Positions 10,136-22,072 of a stretch of 64,000 nt of DNA are shown here, one piece after another; within the stretch, counting starts at the first letter, position 1, and every line of letters begins with the position of its first letter. The translations under genes were made by a program, and so were the position numbers. The DNA comes from Acanthosoma haemorrhoidale (lineage: Eukaryota; Arthropoda; Insecta; Hemiptera; Acanthosomatidae), in contig OV884012.1 in assembly GCA_930367205.1 (NCBI GenBank), positions 151,047,405 to 151,111,404 on the forward strand, given 5' to 3'. The notes beneath the pieces were generated by a model that was given only the letters and a program-made list of their open reading frames with translations, had not been told where the DNA came from and made no database searches.

Positions 10136-12059
10136 TGAAAGCATGAAGTATTGCCAATTGTACTTAGATTGGCCAAAATTATGTCAGATTCCGATGGTAA
10201 CGTAAACATCGCTCAGATTTTGTTTTTTATGAAAACTATTTGGATTGAATCATATTTTACCGAACAGCCAGCCTTTAGGTTCAACCTATCAACAGTCCAA
10301 CTTTTAAGCTATTATATTTTTATCGGGTTGATTGGAAGGAGATTTAATAAGAACGAAAGCACAGCGCAGAAACGGAGTATCTACACAAGAAACAATTAGA
10401 CGAGCTACTTGTTAAGCTTATCTGCTTCTTGCTTGAGCGAAATCGCTAACGAATGATGAATCACAAAGGAGTTAGCTACCCCGCCTTGCCTTCACTATAT
10501 AACTTTGAGTTAGCTATTAACTCCGATTCGTGCAATTTATAGCTGTAATAATCTGTTGACTTTATGGGATTTGCTCGCTGGAGTTAAATTCAATTTGCTC
10601 CTACATCATAGGGCTCTCACTACCACAAATAACGACCGCTGAGCCCATATGAGGTCCTTACATGGATCTTTTTATACACGCTCCTGCTTGTGGGGAAGAT
10701 AAGGAGCCTCTTTGATTAATGGCATGGAGGGGCATTGTATCAGAGTGCAAGCGTTAGCGAGAGAGTAACATGACCCTTGTCTCTCGTAGATACAGTTTCT
10801 CACCTTGGTTGGACCAACACTTGAGCTAGGATCACAAGCATACAGCATACAAAGGGACTAAATAATTTATATTGAACCACATTCCAACATATTGTTTACA
10901 CAAAAAAAAACCTAGCTAAAGGTAGAGTTGTGTCTATACCTTTCTTTCATTAAGCTTGTTTCCTGACATCGTGGGTTAATGTAAATGATTTTTATGTGTT
11001 CGGTGCTCGATTTTTTCGAGTATTTCCGGATGTAAAGCTAACCCCTCAACTCAATAGTTATTAAGAGATGGTTTCTGGTTAAGTTACCGATCAATGACTT
11101 CTTGATTTTTTTCCCCCGTTATTGGCTTACCGTATCAATAGAACCGAATAGAAAAAAAAATCCGGGATAAAGCCCCCCCCCCCCAACGAATAACAGTAGT
11201 GTTTAGATAACATATTTCTGTGTGCCTCTTGGATTTATCTCAATGCAGTAATTCACTCATTTTTCATACAAATTTCATTTGTGGAGAAAAATTAAACTTT
11301 GGTATCAGAAAGTTTCAGGGAATACATTTTATTAAAACAAAGTTCCTTCGAATAAACAGTAAATTCCCATACTATTTGTTGATGGGCATTGCATTTTATT
11401 CCAAAGCAACAGGTAAATGTTAACTGAACAGCCAACTTTCTAAACGTAATACTTGTTGATAGGTCGGACCTCAGTAGGTGGAGAATGAAACTAAAATTCC
11501 GATAATATTTGATTAATCGATGTTAAGGACAATCAATTTGGAATAATTGAGTTATAGAAATTAATTTTTCCAATTATTTGTGATTATTTATGATGCCACT
11601 CATAAAAGATTTAATATTCTCTTACACCATTTCTTTAACGATTCTATCAAAGAATACATTCAATTACTATGACAATTGTACTAGTTTCAAAAGAAATTTG
11701 GTGCTACCACAGTAAAACTTCAAAGTCACAGAGATCGAGGAGAACGAGTTAATTAACGCGGAGTAATTTTGAAGTTGAATTCGTAGACAGTCTTTACTCT
11801 TGTTCAATCTATCTCATTTAAAGTCGACAAACTTTTGTGTTAGTTACAGCTCTCTTGTGCAAATGTGACTTCAAAGGGGTCTTTAATGTATTTCAACCTC
11901 ATGTTTATTTTGTTTAATTGTCTAATTAGGTGCAGGAGTCATTCCTTCTAGTTCATCTTCAAATGTTTCTGAAAATAAAAATTGTATTACCACCTATATG
12001 TTTTCGTGACATAATTTAAGAGGTTGTTTTTGCTACTATTGGACAGTTTTTTTAACAAT
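10136..12059. other. Intergenic DNA, no gene; 12-base C run
   Basis: Mixed AT-rich sequence. Frames at 10151-10399 and 11220-11423 show no motif. The stretch 10560-10830 is somewhat GC-richer and non-repeated. A C run lies at 11173-11184. No shared repeat seen. Confidence 0.35.
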
Positions 12060-12697
12060 TTTATTATGATGATTGGCAATAAGCAGTTGTGATAAATGTT
12101 TTCATTCATACCATATTTACAATTTTCATTCACTCGCTCATTCATACAGTATTAATAACAACCCAGAAACCTCCCAAGTCAACACGGTTGTCACCTCCCT
12201 CACGTGCGAAGGAGAAAGCGGAGTGTTAGGGAGTCCCCCACGCTCCTACTTCAGCCGCGTCACTGGATAAGCGCCAGCGGAGGCTGAACAAGAGCGCGAG
12301 AGCCACAGACGCTCAGGACATGATTGGAGAAACTGGCCATTGCCAGGACTCCCACTGTCACTTATTTATAGCAGGTCACGAGGCCACTGCCGTTTTAGTC
12401 TCCGAGGAGAATTATAGGGATGAGTGGTGCAGTGCAATGACTGTGCGAGGGAACTAGGGTGGTTGGATAGGTCACTATAGAATTTTATGAAGTTGGAACG
12501 GATGAGTTCAAGAATGTAGGGTGTATTCAGATCATTATGAAGGGTTTTGTTGCTGGCGTAATAAGGGGCATTTACTATTGTTCTCAGGACTTTTGATTGA
12601 AAGGATTGAATGCGCTTGATGCTCGACTTTTTTGCTGTCCCCCATAGCTCTATTCAGTATGTCCAGATTTGCTTAAGTACAACTTTGTAAATATGTA
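12060..12697 (-). mobile_element. LINE-A copy c
   Basis: 5'-truncated LINE-A on the minus strand: AAT-rich tail at 12060, 3' UTR to about 12360, then ORF2 C-terminus (WPRDLL end, NK.LHND, VLRTIVNAPYY region) up to about 12697. The UTR keeps the long middle block (CTCCTACTTCAGCCGCGTCACTGG type) and has scattered substitutions. ORF2 is interrupted. No clean target duplication found. Confidence 0.8.
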
Positions 12698-13589
12698 GAT
12701 CCAACATGAAGTAATGATTAATGAAACATTAAAACATTCTTTTTCAAGACCTATGACAAATCTTTTGCGAATCATTTGTGAAATATAGTGGTAGTGGCAC
12801 TTCTTCTACGGACTGCATACAAAGAATGTGCTCCTCATTTTCATTTAACAAACATATTTCTGAACTTCAAACAACGGGGATTGAATTAAGAAAAAAAATG
12901 TCGGAGTTTAAAGAATAGAGTAACAATTAATTCTATAAATAACTCTGCAAAAAGTACGAATTATTAACAATTAATCAAATTAACTACCCACAATTAACCG
13001 CTTATGAACAAGCATCAGATAACTTATAGATTTATTTTTAGAGAAAAATAAGAATCTTTTTAGGCAAATGGTACATCACATGACACAGTGTGTGGATGGT
13101 ACACAGATATAGCTAATAATATTAGAAGAAGACAACAGATAGAAGTTTCTATGGTTTCTTTATTACATTCAATGAATAGAAATAATAACTTAGATGTGTT
13201 AATTAAAATTGATTACGCTGCAGTCATGTATTCAGGCAAATGTTGAAAAGAAGTAATTATTGCTCGCAAATCCATAAAATAATATCAAATATCATTTTAG
13301 ATAATATCTGCCTTTGCCAAACCCCACAAATGAAAAAGAGTAATTTAAATCATAGCACGGTCGACTGATCCTTGAATGACCTGTATACCTTTTTTGTCGA
13401 GGTCAATCCAGGGTCCCGAAGCCCGGTCGGGAAAAGGATAAGGCCAGAGGATTACACCCAACCCAAGTGTTGCCTGAGTTTCCACAAAACAAACTTGAAT
13501 TTTCAGCACAAATGGTCGTTTCGTCTACAAAAAGTACTCATGGTCAGCGATCAATTTGAATTTAGTACTTGTATTAGAAATTAATGGCT
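12698..13589. other. AT-rich DNA; unassigned short frame at 13372-13584
   Basis: The 70-codon frame contains a GC-richer stretch (13385-13460) but no motif I recognise. It ends next to a tRNA-like element. Confidence 0.3.
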
Positions 13590-13715
13590 TTGGTCGACAG
13601 GGCTGTCAAACATACCCAAAGCAATCTAACGTTATAGACATGAATCATTCCTCGGAATTCGAACCAAGGATGGATTCTGACACCCTTAACCTATACACTA
13701 CTAAAAAGAGCCATA
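13590..13715 (-). repeat. tRNA-derived SINE-like sequence 2
   Basis: On the minus strand it has a box A-like GTGTATAGGTTAAGGGTGTC and a near-perfect box B GGTTCGAATTCC (plus 13654-13665). A T-arm stem of 4-5 pairs (CTTGG/CCGAG) forms. The promoter half resembles the element at 2.7 kb, but the spacer between boxes is shorter by about 13 nt. There is no acceptor stem or CCA-type end, so it is not a functional tRNA gene. Confidence 0.5.
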
Positions 13716-13794
13716 AACATATTTAACTACAGTAAAAGTAGGATTTTCAACACCATTGGCTTAGATGTTTATGTTTTCTTTAATTTTACTTACT

Positions 13795-13879
13795 TATGGT
13801 ATGAATGAAAACATTTATCACAATAACTTATTGCCTACTGAGGCAGATTGTAATTTTATCATAACAAAGTTGTTGTTAT
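13795..13879 (+). mobile_element. LINE-A copy d, short 3'-end fragment
   Basis: About 85 bp holding only the last part of the 3' UTR: TATGGTATGAATGAAAACAT, TTATTGCC, GGCAGATTGTAATTTTATCA and then AACAAAG with a (TTG)n-like tail GTTGTTGTT. AATAAAG has become AACAAAG. Confidence 0.8.
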
Positions 13880-14419
13880 ATAAAAATTGGTTATTAATAT
13901 ATAGTGACATCAAGCATTAACAAATTGAGTTTAAAGACGAGGCAATGTCCAGAAGTGGTCCAAGTGAGTATTTGTATATAGTTATTAATATAAAAAATTA
14001 TAGCTTAATAAATTTGTTTAGAAAAATACTTTTTATTTTATTTTTCGAATATATTGGTCATTGAAAAACGCTGAAAATCTTTTTTTGAACTAAATCCGCC
14101 AACATGATATTAAATAAGTGGTTTCGATTGTTAGGAGACTGAGTTTTTAGAATATATTTTTTATTGTTTTCAGATCTTTGTATTACCTCTTCATTGTGTT
14201 TTATTATGGCAGAAAACTTCAAATACTTACTATTGTACACTTTGACTGAAAATCTGACAAATGAGAGAGCATTAGGTTAGTTTCGATACACAGGATCAAG
14301 TTTTTTATTTCAACGTACTTCTCGCAAATGTTAATCAAAACAGTCACCGTTACCCGTGGCGATTTTTTTAACGTATTTCTACAATACCAGGCCATGTACA
14401 TTTTTACGGAGTGCTGGAA
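13880..14419. other. AT-rich DNA, nothing recognised
   Basis: Short frames at 14058-14240 and 14219-14401 on the minus strand have AT-rich composition and no motif. Confidence 0.35.
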
Positions 14420-14437
14420 GACACAAGGGGGGAGAGG

Positions 14438-14498
<61 letters not shown>

Positions 14499-14748
14499 AA
14501 AGACGATTGTTAAATTAAAACCACATCTGCCACAACAGAGGTCTGCAAAAGTATTTCCTGAGAGTTATTTTTGTTCGTTTATCTAGGTCTAGGTCAAGTA
14601 GGCTAAGCCATATTACTCAATTCTACAATAACTGGCTTGTATATCAACAATACAACCAATACCGCGAAATATACATATACTTAGAAATATACTGATGTTC
14701 GCAAAAGTACATATATTGAGCTCCAAGATGTATCCAGCATTGAACCCA
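14420..14748 (+). repeat. Repeat E, copy 1
   Basis: From TTGTTAAATTAAAACCACAT (about 14508) to ATATATTGAGCTCCAA and ATGTATCCAGCATTGA it matches 48880-49148 almost base for base. Two small blocks are present only in the second copy (TATCCCTATACAACATACAA and CAGTTTACGAAATATACTGA). Both copies begin with a GA-rich tract, here expanded to a long microsatellite. It is non-coding and unclassified. Confidence 0.7.
14432..14495. repeat. (GA)n microsatellite
   Basis: About 30 uninterrupted GA units following GGGAGGGAGA. It generates two artefactual arginine-glutamate frames. The homologous stretch in E copy 2 is only a short GA-rich tract. Confidence 0.95.
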
Positions 14749-16401
14749 GGTCAGGAGATAAGTCCATTTGTGGGAGATGATACGTAAGAGCCGACAGATA
14801 CAGTGCACCATTTTCCACGGCGTAGACCTGTGTCCGTGTCAAATGCAAACCACTCACGCTGTACGCCTCTACAGGCACTGGCCCTTTAAAAGCAGCCGAT
14901 ACATTTACAATATGACATGTATATGTTATATGCATAGAAGGTTTATTACAGATGGAGGCAGCTAGTTTCTATGAAATGCTCGATATGTTACATGCTTTCT
15001 GATGGAGTGGGTTGAAATGTGTTGAATGCTCCAATACTAAACCAAGTATACATAAAATTACAGAGAGTAACACTATGGCCAGAGGCACGCATAAAAACAG
15101 AGACGGTGGAATTCAGATAAATAAATCATTCTCATATTAATAACTATTATTAATTAATTACTAGTAATTAATATCAATTACTTATTAATGCTTGGCAGCC
15201 AAAGAATCAGCGTTCTCCCGAATTTTCAGTCAAGGGCTCCTCGTACAGCTGAGCTAGCGGATTCGAGTCTCGATCTTTCCAATCATGTTTTCTTTATCTG
15301 TTAATTACTAATAATTATAGATAATAGCGCTACAATTTCAATTTCAACAATAATAATTTCTCATTCTCATTAATCTTTATTTATTCGAGTAATGCTTGAG
15401 AACGTTTCATCCCTTCACGCATCTCCCAGATCATTTAATTAAATCGAACTATCGTTGATAACTTTGTATAAATATTTTATAAATAAATAATTGCAGTTTA
15501 AAGAGACACCAGAAATTTGTTTTTATTTGTGATATTTGTATTTTGCCAATTAGTGGGAAAGAAATTGATTGATGATTTAATCTGTTGTGCTTTAGATACT
15601 ACAGAAGCTATAGTGCCTCTATTGTTGCGTTACATGACAGAAATAATTGTAATGAATTCAATGAATGGAAGTACCCACTTCTTTCATTTGACTGCATCAA
15701 GCTATCGATGGATATTGTAATCAATAAAATTTCAATCGCCCAAAACATCCGGATCGAAATACGACAGTATTTCATATAATATGAAAATATTATGAATGAA
15801 GCACAGCTCTAGCATGAATTTGTTGGTTTTCCACCCATAAATCTACAAATAGTCACATATGACATATTGGTAACAGTAATGACGAATCATGTATAGGAAA
15901 TGGAATAATTTTTATACTGATAGCCGTGGAAGAGAATTGAGTTCAAAAGTTTGCACAAAACTTGAACTGGCTGAATTAGCAGTCAGTTCTGAAGGACAGG
16001 GTCCCAACCCCCCAGGGACCCCCAAGCCAAGCGATAAATACAGCCAGGGAATATATATGATTGTAAAAACCACTGGACTCAAGGGGGGAGGAGGACTACT
16101 GATGAGGTTTTAACGACCATTCTCACACTGGCTTGCTTATCCCTGTATTCAACTTCACAGTGGGATAATGGTCTGCTACAACATAGTTTTTTCAATCCCA
16201 ACATCACAACCATAGTTCATTCTCGACTTGTTAACAATTGTGGGGTTGCCGGGGGGGGGGGGGCTTGACTTCTTTCAATAGCATAAATGAGTTCAGTTGA
16301 TAAAAACAGATTTGATAAAATTCTATGAATTAAATTCGAAAATTGTATTCAGTTAACCTTGCCCAAGTTTCACCAAAAAGCTATAAGACAATATCTATAT
16401 A
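14749..16401. other. Intergenic DNA with a tRNA-like scrap and a 13-base G run
   Basis: The stretch 15190-15285 contains GAGCTAGCGGATTCGAGTC, which looks like parts of tRNA arms, but box A-like and B-like parts are on opposite strands. A G run lies at 16251-16263. Frames at 15517-15720 and 15889-16113 have no recognisable motif. Confidence 0.3.
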
Positions 16402-17376
16402 TTAGTTTGGTGCTTATGAAATATCGGATTTTCTTTAAATGTGAACGTTTGTCTCCCTGTTTTTGTTATTCTTTTGTTTTTGACATAACCTGGTTTTTAG
16501 TCGTACTGTCCATTGCCAGAGTCACATTTTAGCAAAGAAGATTTTCTCAAAAGTGTTCCCTTTTGTTATTTGCTTTAAATTTTGCACCGATATGAATTCA
16601 ACCGATATTCGTGTAATTTTTTTATATGAGTATAAACTTGGTAATAATGCTGCAAAAGCTGCACGCAATATAAACCAGGCGTTTGGAGAGAATACTGTGA
16701 ACGATCGAAAAGTGCAGCGTTGGTTTGAAAAATTTCGGTCTGGTGATTTTTCCATGCAAAATGAACCGCGTGGAAGACCCGAAACGTCTGTGAAAAATGA
16801 TGCTCTGAAAGCATTGGCGGAAACGAATCCAACTGTTTCTTGAAGGGAACTTGCTGCCAGAATGGAAGTTGACCATACAACAATATTGCGACATCTTTCT
16901 GAAATTGGCAAGGTGAAAAAAATAGATAAGTGGATACCGCACGAACTAAGCGAGCGAAATAAGCTGGATCGCTTGAAAGTATGCTCATCATTGCTAACCC
17001 GATTTAATCAATTGAACGCTCGGCCGCATTCATCGTACAAAACAATTGCGAAATTAAATGAATTAAAATATGAAATTTGGCAGCACCCACCTTATTCACC
17101 GGATCTTTCGACAACCAACTTTCATTTATTTAAACATGTGTTTTTACGGACTAAACAGTACGAAAATGAAGACAGTCTGAAAAATGCCATATCAGAGTTA
17201 ATTGATTCTAAAGATCAGAATTTCTTCAAGACAGGCATCTATGCATTAAAATCTCGTTGGGAAAAGTGTATTGAAGTAAATGGAGCATATTTTGATTAAA
17301 TAAGCAGCTTTTGGAAAAAGATATGCAGTTTAATATATTCACTTAAGAATCCGACATTTCATTCGCACCAACCTAA
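16402..17376 (+). mobile_element. Mariner transposon, complete ends, internally deleted
   Basis: The left end TTAGTTTGGTGCTTATGAAA (16402-16421) and the right end, complement TTAGGTTGGTGCGAATGAAA (17357-17376), are terminal inverted repeats that match at most positions. A TA dinucleotide flanks each side (16400-16401 and 17377-17378), the mariner target duplication. Total length is 975 bp against about 1.3 kb for a full mariner, consistent with loss of roughly 300 bp from the middle of the transposase. The TTAGGTTGGTGC end is the type seen in Hsmar1-like mariners. Confidence 0.93.
16592..17299 (+). pseudogene. Mariner transposase pseudogene
   Basis: From the ATG at 16592 it encodes the paired HTH DNA-binding domain: IRVIFLYEYKLGNNAAKAA, VNDRKVQRWFEKFRSGD and GRP. 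After an in-frame TGA (16841-16843, probably a CGA-to-TGA transition) the frame reopens with RELAARMEVDHTTILRHL and the interdomain linker motif WIPHELSE. The catalytic domain is damaged. The first aspartate block (around 'DEKWI' in the family) is deleted at about 17000. The second, normally HDNARPH, reads QLNARPH. The third, normally in 'YSPDL..sDYH', reads YSPDLSTTNFH, with Asn in place of Asp. All DD34D residues are therefore gone, and only DNA binding could remain. The C-terminus LKSRWEKCIEVNGAYFD is the normal mariner end. Confidence 0.93.
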
Positions 17377-18019
17377 TATATAAACTATACATCTCGTTTA
17401 ATGTTTTCATTGATTTTTTTTTTAATAAAAAACTAAGTTATTTTTTTTAAAATACTATCTACTTATATACATATATAATATTTTTTTTTTTATTGAAAGG
17501 AAAAGTATTCGTTTGGGAAAAAAAAACTTATAGTATGCATTTAAATCCATGGAAAATGTTACACATTGGTCATTTTTTAAATTTAACTTAACATAAACAT
17601 TAAGTTGACATAAAAATTAACGTTATTTTCATACTTCATCGGACGACTGGTATAAATATTTTATACTATTTGATTTAGAATCAGTATAAACCTACTAAAA
17701 ACAATAAAAATAAGTCTTGCAATGCCAATAGGTTAAAAGAACACATGCAATTAATGCACTCATTATTGTTAAATTAAAATAATGGATTTATCACTCTGTA
17801 GTTGTTAAATAAGGGTTTCTGGTTTAAGAAATCCAACAAACCTTAATAACGCACAGATAAAAACATCCATCTCAAGCAAAATAGTTTGGGAAATAGGCGG
17901 TATTGTAATTATTAACTTTTTTTTTCAACCCCCACTATTTGTCTTTTTGTCTTTAAGGAAGTGTGCTACATTTATAAGTTTGATAGGATAAAAACAGGAG
18001 GCTGACGACTTTCCAGGAG
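17377..18019. other. AT-rich DNA, nothing recognised
   Basis: Long A/T runs and no shared repeat until repeat D begins. Confidence 0.35.
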
Positions 18020-18722
18020 AAACTCTAGCATCGATTCTGTCAAGCCCAAAGACTGACCGGGCTCGGTTTTCTATTAATTTAAAAAAAAACATTTTCAATT
18101 ATCTGTTCATCTACCATTATGATCCCGACAATATTTTTAAAAAAAATTATTAAAAAAAAAAGGAAAGAGATTTATTGGAAAGTTAAACAAGAGGGGTAAA
18201 GTTGGGGTAAATCCCTATCTAATATCCATCTCAGCCAAGCAAACAAAACAGAATTAATAAATTCGTCGGTCTAACAGCTATAAAAAAACAACAACATTGT
18301 TTATACTAAGCCGGGGACTGAAATTACTTCCAGCGATCATCATTTTTTTAAATTATTTCATATCAGTTTCTTCAGCTCATTTAAAATTTCCTGGTAAAAC
18401 CTTTTTATTTATCTACTGTTTCAATTCAATTATGTGAAGTCTCCTCCATTAAATCATCCAAAATAATATTAAATTGCATCATCTTTTTTTGGCTCGAGTT
18501 CCATCGAAACTATCATTTGTAAAAAGTTTTACCAAAGATAGGATATCAAAATATCTACATTTTAACATATTTACTGTATTGCTAAATTTGTATTGAACCT
18601 CCAAAATTTTTAAAAGAAAACAAGACAATTCTTAAACGAATACTGAAAGTATTGGTAGTTAATTTGTAAGGAGTATACGATAAGTTTAGATTAGCGTGGC
18701 ACAATTCGATCAAACGAACATT
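18020..18722 (+). repeat. Repeat D, copy 1
   Basis: Matches 27676-28281 from AAACTCTAGCATCGAT to GATCAAACGAACATT, with near identity over about 18149-18490 (for example GTTAAACAAGAGGGGTAAAG and ACTAAGCCGGGGACTGAAAT). Copy 1 has about 100 bp near its left end that copy 2 lacks, and copy 2 has extra sequence near its right end. No coding frame is shared. It could be a transposon or a segmental duplication. Confidence 0.7.
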
Positions 18723-19780
18723 TGAAACGTGAATAGTGAACGTGGGTTTAAATGTCAAGGTGGGATTTAATTTTTCTGCTTCTCATAAATTATTATGTCT
18801 TCGAAATATAACCAGAAATAAATTATATATTATTTGTAGGAGGTATTTTTAGATAGCATGAAACCACATTTTTCATATAATAATTTATTTATTTCTACGA
18901 TGGATATGACTGTAGTTAATCCCATGGGAATTCAAGAAACCAACAATAAAAATTCCACTATGTATATAATACTAACTTTTACGCAACCCTACCAATAGCA
19001 AAATGTTTTACAGTAATAACATTAAATACATACCTGGTAACCTCCATGAACATACCAAGCATGCAAATTAAGTGGTGTACTTATGGTAGGTGTGAATATG
19101 TACCTATAACAGAAATAGACACTTAAGCTCCATTTTTTTCCTAAGGGAGAAAAGGAAACAATGAGAGGGAATTTTTTTTTAGTATTTCATTCCACAACTT
19201 ATTACACATTATAAATAAATTGAAGTAATCAATGGACCTTTCCGACATAACTAAATTTTCTAAAATAAATACTTATGGTTGTACTCGTTACAAATATTTA
19301 CAGTATTCAGTACACATTACTTTTGAACAGGTATTTTGTTTCTTCTGCTACACATTTACACTGTAAATATAAAACTAATTTTTAAACTTAAAAGTAATAT
19401 ATTACACGTGTATGTGCAAAGATAAGGTACCTTACAAATCTAAGTGAACTGAGACAAGCGTGAGCAAACTTGTAAAGCAGTTAAGCAAGAGCTGTCATTG
19501 CGTGAGCAGGCCGATCACAATATGCCCAAACCTCTCCCACCCTTACGCAATGCATCATCACAACTTGTTGACACCACCCATTGATGGAGTAATACAGCGG
19601 ATTGGCATGAATCATAAAGAACATGCTAGTGAAAATTTGCTATTTGGATATTTTTGATCATAAATACTAACATGATTTATTATTCAGATTTAAAAGGTTA
19701 ATGTGAGCTGTTTTATTCGAAGAATGACTCATTCGTATAGTTCTCCGCCTTTTAGTTTTACTTGCGAAGCCCAAGGGAGA
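18723..19780. other. AT-rich DNA, nothing recognised
   Basis: The frame at 19460-19657 shows no motif and no repeat is shared with other parts of the window. Confidence 0.35.
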
Positions 19781-19790
19781 GGCTCTACTT

Positions 19791-19870
19791 TTTTTTTTCT
19801 TTTTTTTTTTTTTCTTTTTCCCCCTTAGCTCTCAAACTTATAAAATAGGATGTGGGAAAATTACTTTAGC
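19791..19870 (-). mobile_element. LINE-G copy 3, 80-bp micro-insertion
   Basis: The minus strand reads TTTCCCACATCCTATTTTAT then AGTTTGAGAGCTAAG and a long A-rich tail, matching the very 3' end of LINE-G (1330-1365 and 42850-42900). It is bounded by GGCTCTACTT at 19781-19790 and 19871-19880. It is thus a complete retrotransposition event with only about 45 bp of element plus the tail. Confidence 0.8.
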
Positions 19871-19901
19871 GGCTCTACTTATTACTATTATGTATATGTA
19901 T

Positions 19902-20475
19902 ATATATTGTAACATTCGTGATATTTGAGAATGAAGATCATGACCCTCACATATGGTAAGGGCCATTTTTTTTTCCTTATACTCCTAGGAGTGGGGACGA
20001 GCGGGAAACCAATCTTAGCACAACCGTCGAAAGGAACACAGTTAGCAAGCTCCCGAATTGGCGGTTACCATACAGAAAGAGAGGAGAAGAACCAACAGCA
20101 GAAAGTAACGTCGATTGGATTACAGGAAGATCATCGATTGGGTGATATTAATGATTGGGTGATGATTAATATTGTATCTTATTATGGATCCATTAAAAAA
20201 GAAATTGAGCTCAAATTCATGTTTTTGTAATTAGTAGTAACTATCCTAATTTAAAAGGAATTGAATATTTTTTTATACTTTTTGTCAGTACTCTATGTTA
20301 ATTATAATTATTTGTTATAACCATCTTATTTGAATATATTTCACAATTCCTAGTTTCTCAATTTATTAATAACCACAACATTAGCCTTGAGATCGGGTGA
20401 TTCAATCGGGATTAATTCCTATGTCAAAGACATAAAACAATTTGAATTAAAGATTTCATGACGGACCTGCCAAAT
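19902..20475 (+). repeat. Repeat H, copy 2
   Basis: Inverted relative to copy 1 at 2939-3519. It begins near TATATTGTAACATTCGTGAT and ends near GACGGACCTGCCAAATT. A 101-codon frame inside (19925-20230) is not conserved in copy 1, where the same stretch is a triplet microsatellite, so it is not a gene. Confidence 0.6.
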
Positions 20476-21509
20476 TCAATCAAATCCAAATCCATATGTA
20501 TGGGGAGAACGTATTTCGTAGGTCTGTCTGTCTGGGTGTCCTTCTGTATATTTGTTTTACGATCACAGTCATGAGAATGATTCAATCGCTCTGAAATAGT
20601 AAATGTATTTATTCAAAAACTCATTATTTGATCAACTCATGAGTTGATAAAAAAACTCAGTAACAACTGTGAAAAAAAAGTCATCACTCTTTCGATGTTA
20701 CTCCGAAAAATGTAATTTTTCCAGGCACCAATAAAAACAGTATATATGTAAATATATTATGTGCTCTCATTTCTTTTAATTCTTTAAAAGACAATTGCCA
20801 ATGAACTTGTGTGGTTTTAACTGGTTGGTTGGTCAAAATGCGTAGTAATTTTTTCACAACCATTTAAGTATTTATTAATACTTTTGAACATCAAGAATTA
20901 TTTTTGCGCTTAAGTGAACGGCAATCACAAGGGTCATTGATGCCTCCGATTCTGTCTTCATTTCTTTAATACGTGTATATATATATATATATAAGTATAT
21001 TTCTTTTTAAAATCCAATTCAGTTGATAACTTGGGTAAAAAATGGGGGGAAATGGCAAAATAAGTAATCTATACCCGGTATCTGCTACAATTATTTTAAC
21101 TAAAAGGCTTAGAACCAATATGACTTTTAATAACACTTGGTAAACTCAGCCTTCCCACCCAAACTAGAAATTGATGGTATGTTCAGTTAAAAATAGCGTT
21201 TAAAAAAGACAATGAATTCATAAAATAAAGTAACAAGTTGAAATCATCTATGGTGTGAGTGGAAGTTCAATCGATTACAAATAAACTAGATTTTCATCAT
21301 CTTTATTACTATACAGTGTTTCAACACTTAAGTCGTAACTACTGCACAATTTAAGTCACCAAAAGGTAACTAACAGTGATTACTTGCTATCCAATGGTTA
21401 ACATTTGACACCTTGCCCACTTCAAAACGTACTCCAACTAAGAAATATGAAGAAAACCTAACATTATTTTTCATCAAAACCATACAAATCCCACACCTAA
21501 AATAATGAA
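20476..21509. other. AT-rich DNA with short simple repeats
   Basis: Contains GTCTGTCTGTCTG at 20522-20534 and an (AT)n run near 20976-20992. No gene or shared repeat. Confidence 0.4.
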
Positions 21510-22072
21510 AAGAAAAATGGCAAGGTTCCTTGATCCATGGACCACCTCCCCACCATCGGGTTGGCACTTCGCGTTAAAGTCCCCACCCACAAGGAAACGA
21601 TGCCCGATGGAGTCTAGAAAGGAGATGAATTGGGAATCGGAAATGGATTTATTGGGAGGGCAGTACACTGATGCTAGAGTAAGGGGAAAAGTGAAGGTGG
21701 TGATTGACACTGCAGTGGATTGAAGGAAATCATGTGCTACCAAAGGAACTATGTGGTGGGATATGGAGTTATGGACAATGACAGCGGTACCTGCATGTGC
21801 TCTTCCATCTGAGTGATCAGTTCGATAAGTCTGGTACTGTCGAACTGTAAATGGTCGTTTACTACTAGTCGTATAATACCACCTAACCACAGGTACGACC
21901 TAAAGGTCGTTATTACTGTAGTTTGAGTAATAAGAGCTACTTCAATGTTCTTGTTGTGGAGTAGTGCTGTCAGTTCGTTAGTGTGGGTAAAAATATCATT
22001 CGTATTCCAAAGGAGAATGGATAAGGAGCACTTATAGATTTTGTTTAACGGGGATAAGGTAGGAGACAACAT
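21510..22072 (-). pseudogene. Jockey-like ORF2 endonuclease fragment
   Basis: On the minus strand the ATG at 22072 opens a frame reading CSLSILLWNTNDIFTHTNEL and NIEVALITQT, the N-terminus of an apurinic-like endonuclease ('ilqwNanGl...i.litET' in active copies; the usual Glu is Gln here). Near 21880 the frame shifts. The next frame (21890-21474) reads HSDGRAHAGTAVIVHNSI, LASVYCPPN and FLVGGDFNAK, the central and DxN-containing endonuclease motifs. Homology fades after about 21510, before the RT domain. The endonuclease nicks target DNA in live elements. This copy is frameshifted and truncated at both ends. Confidence 0.88.

Noticed and set aside
14328..14586. Arginine-glutamate repeat proteins
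   Set aside because: Translation of the (GA)n microsatellite; no coding context.
15190..15290. tRNA-like arms around GAGCTAGCGGATTCGAGTC
   Set aside because: The A-box-like and B-box-like parts lie on opposite strands, so no coherent tRNA or SINE head can be built.
19925..20230. 101-codon open frame in repeat H copy 2
   Set aside because: The aligned stretch in H copy 1 is a triplet microsatellite with no conserved frame.
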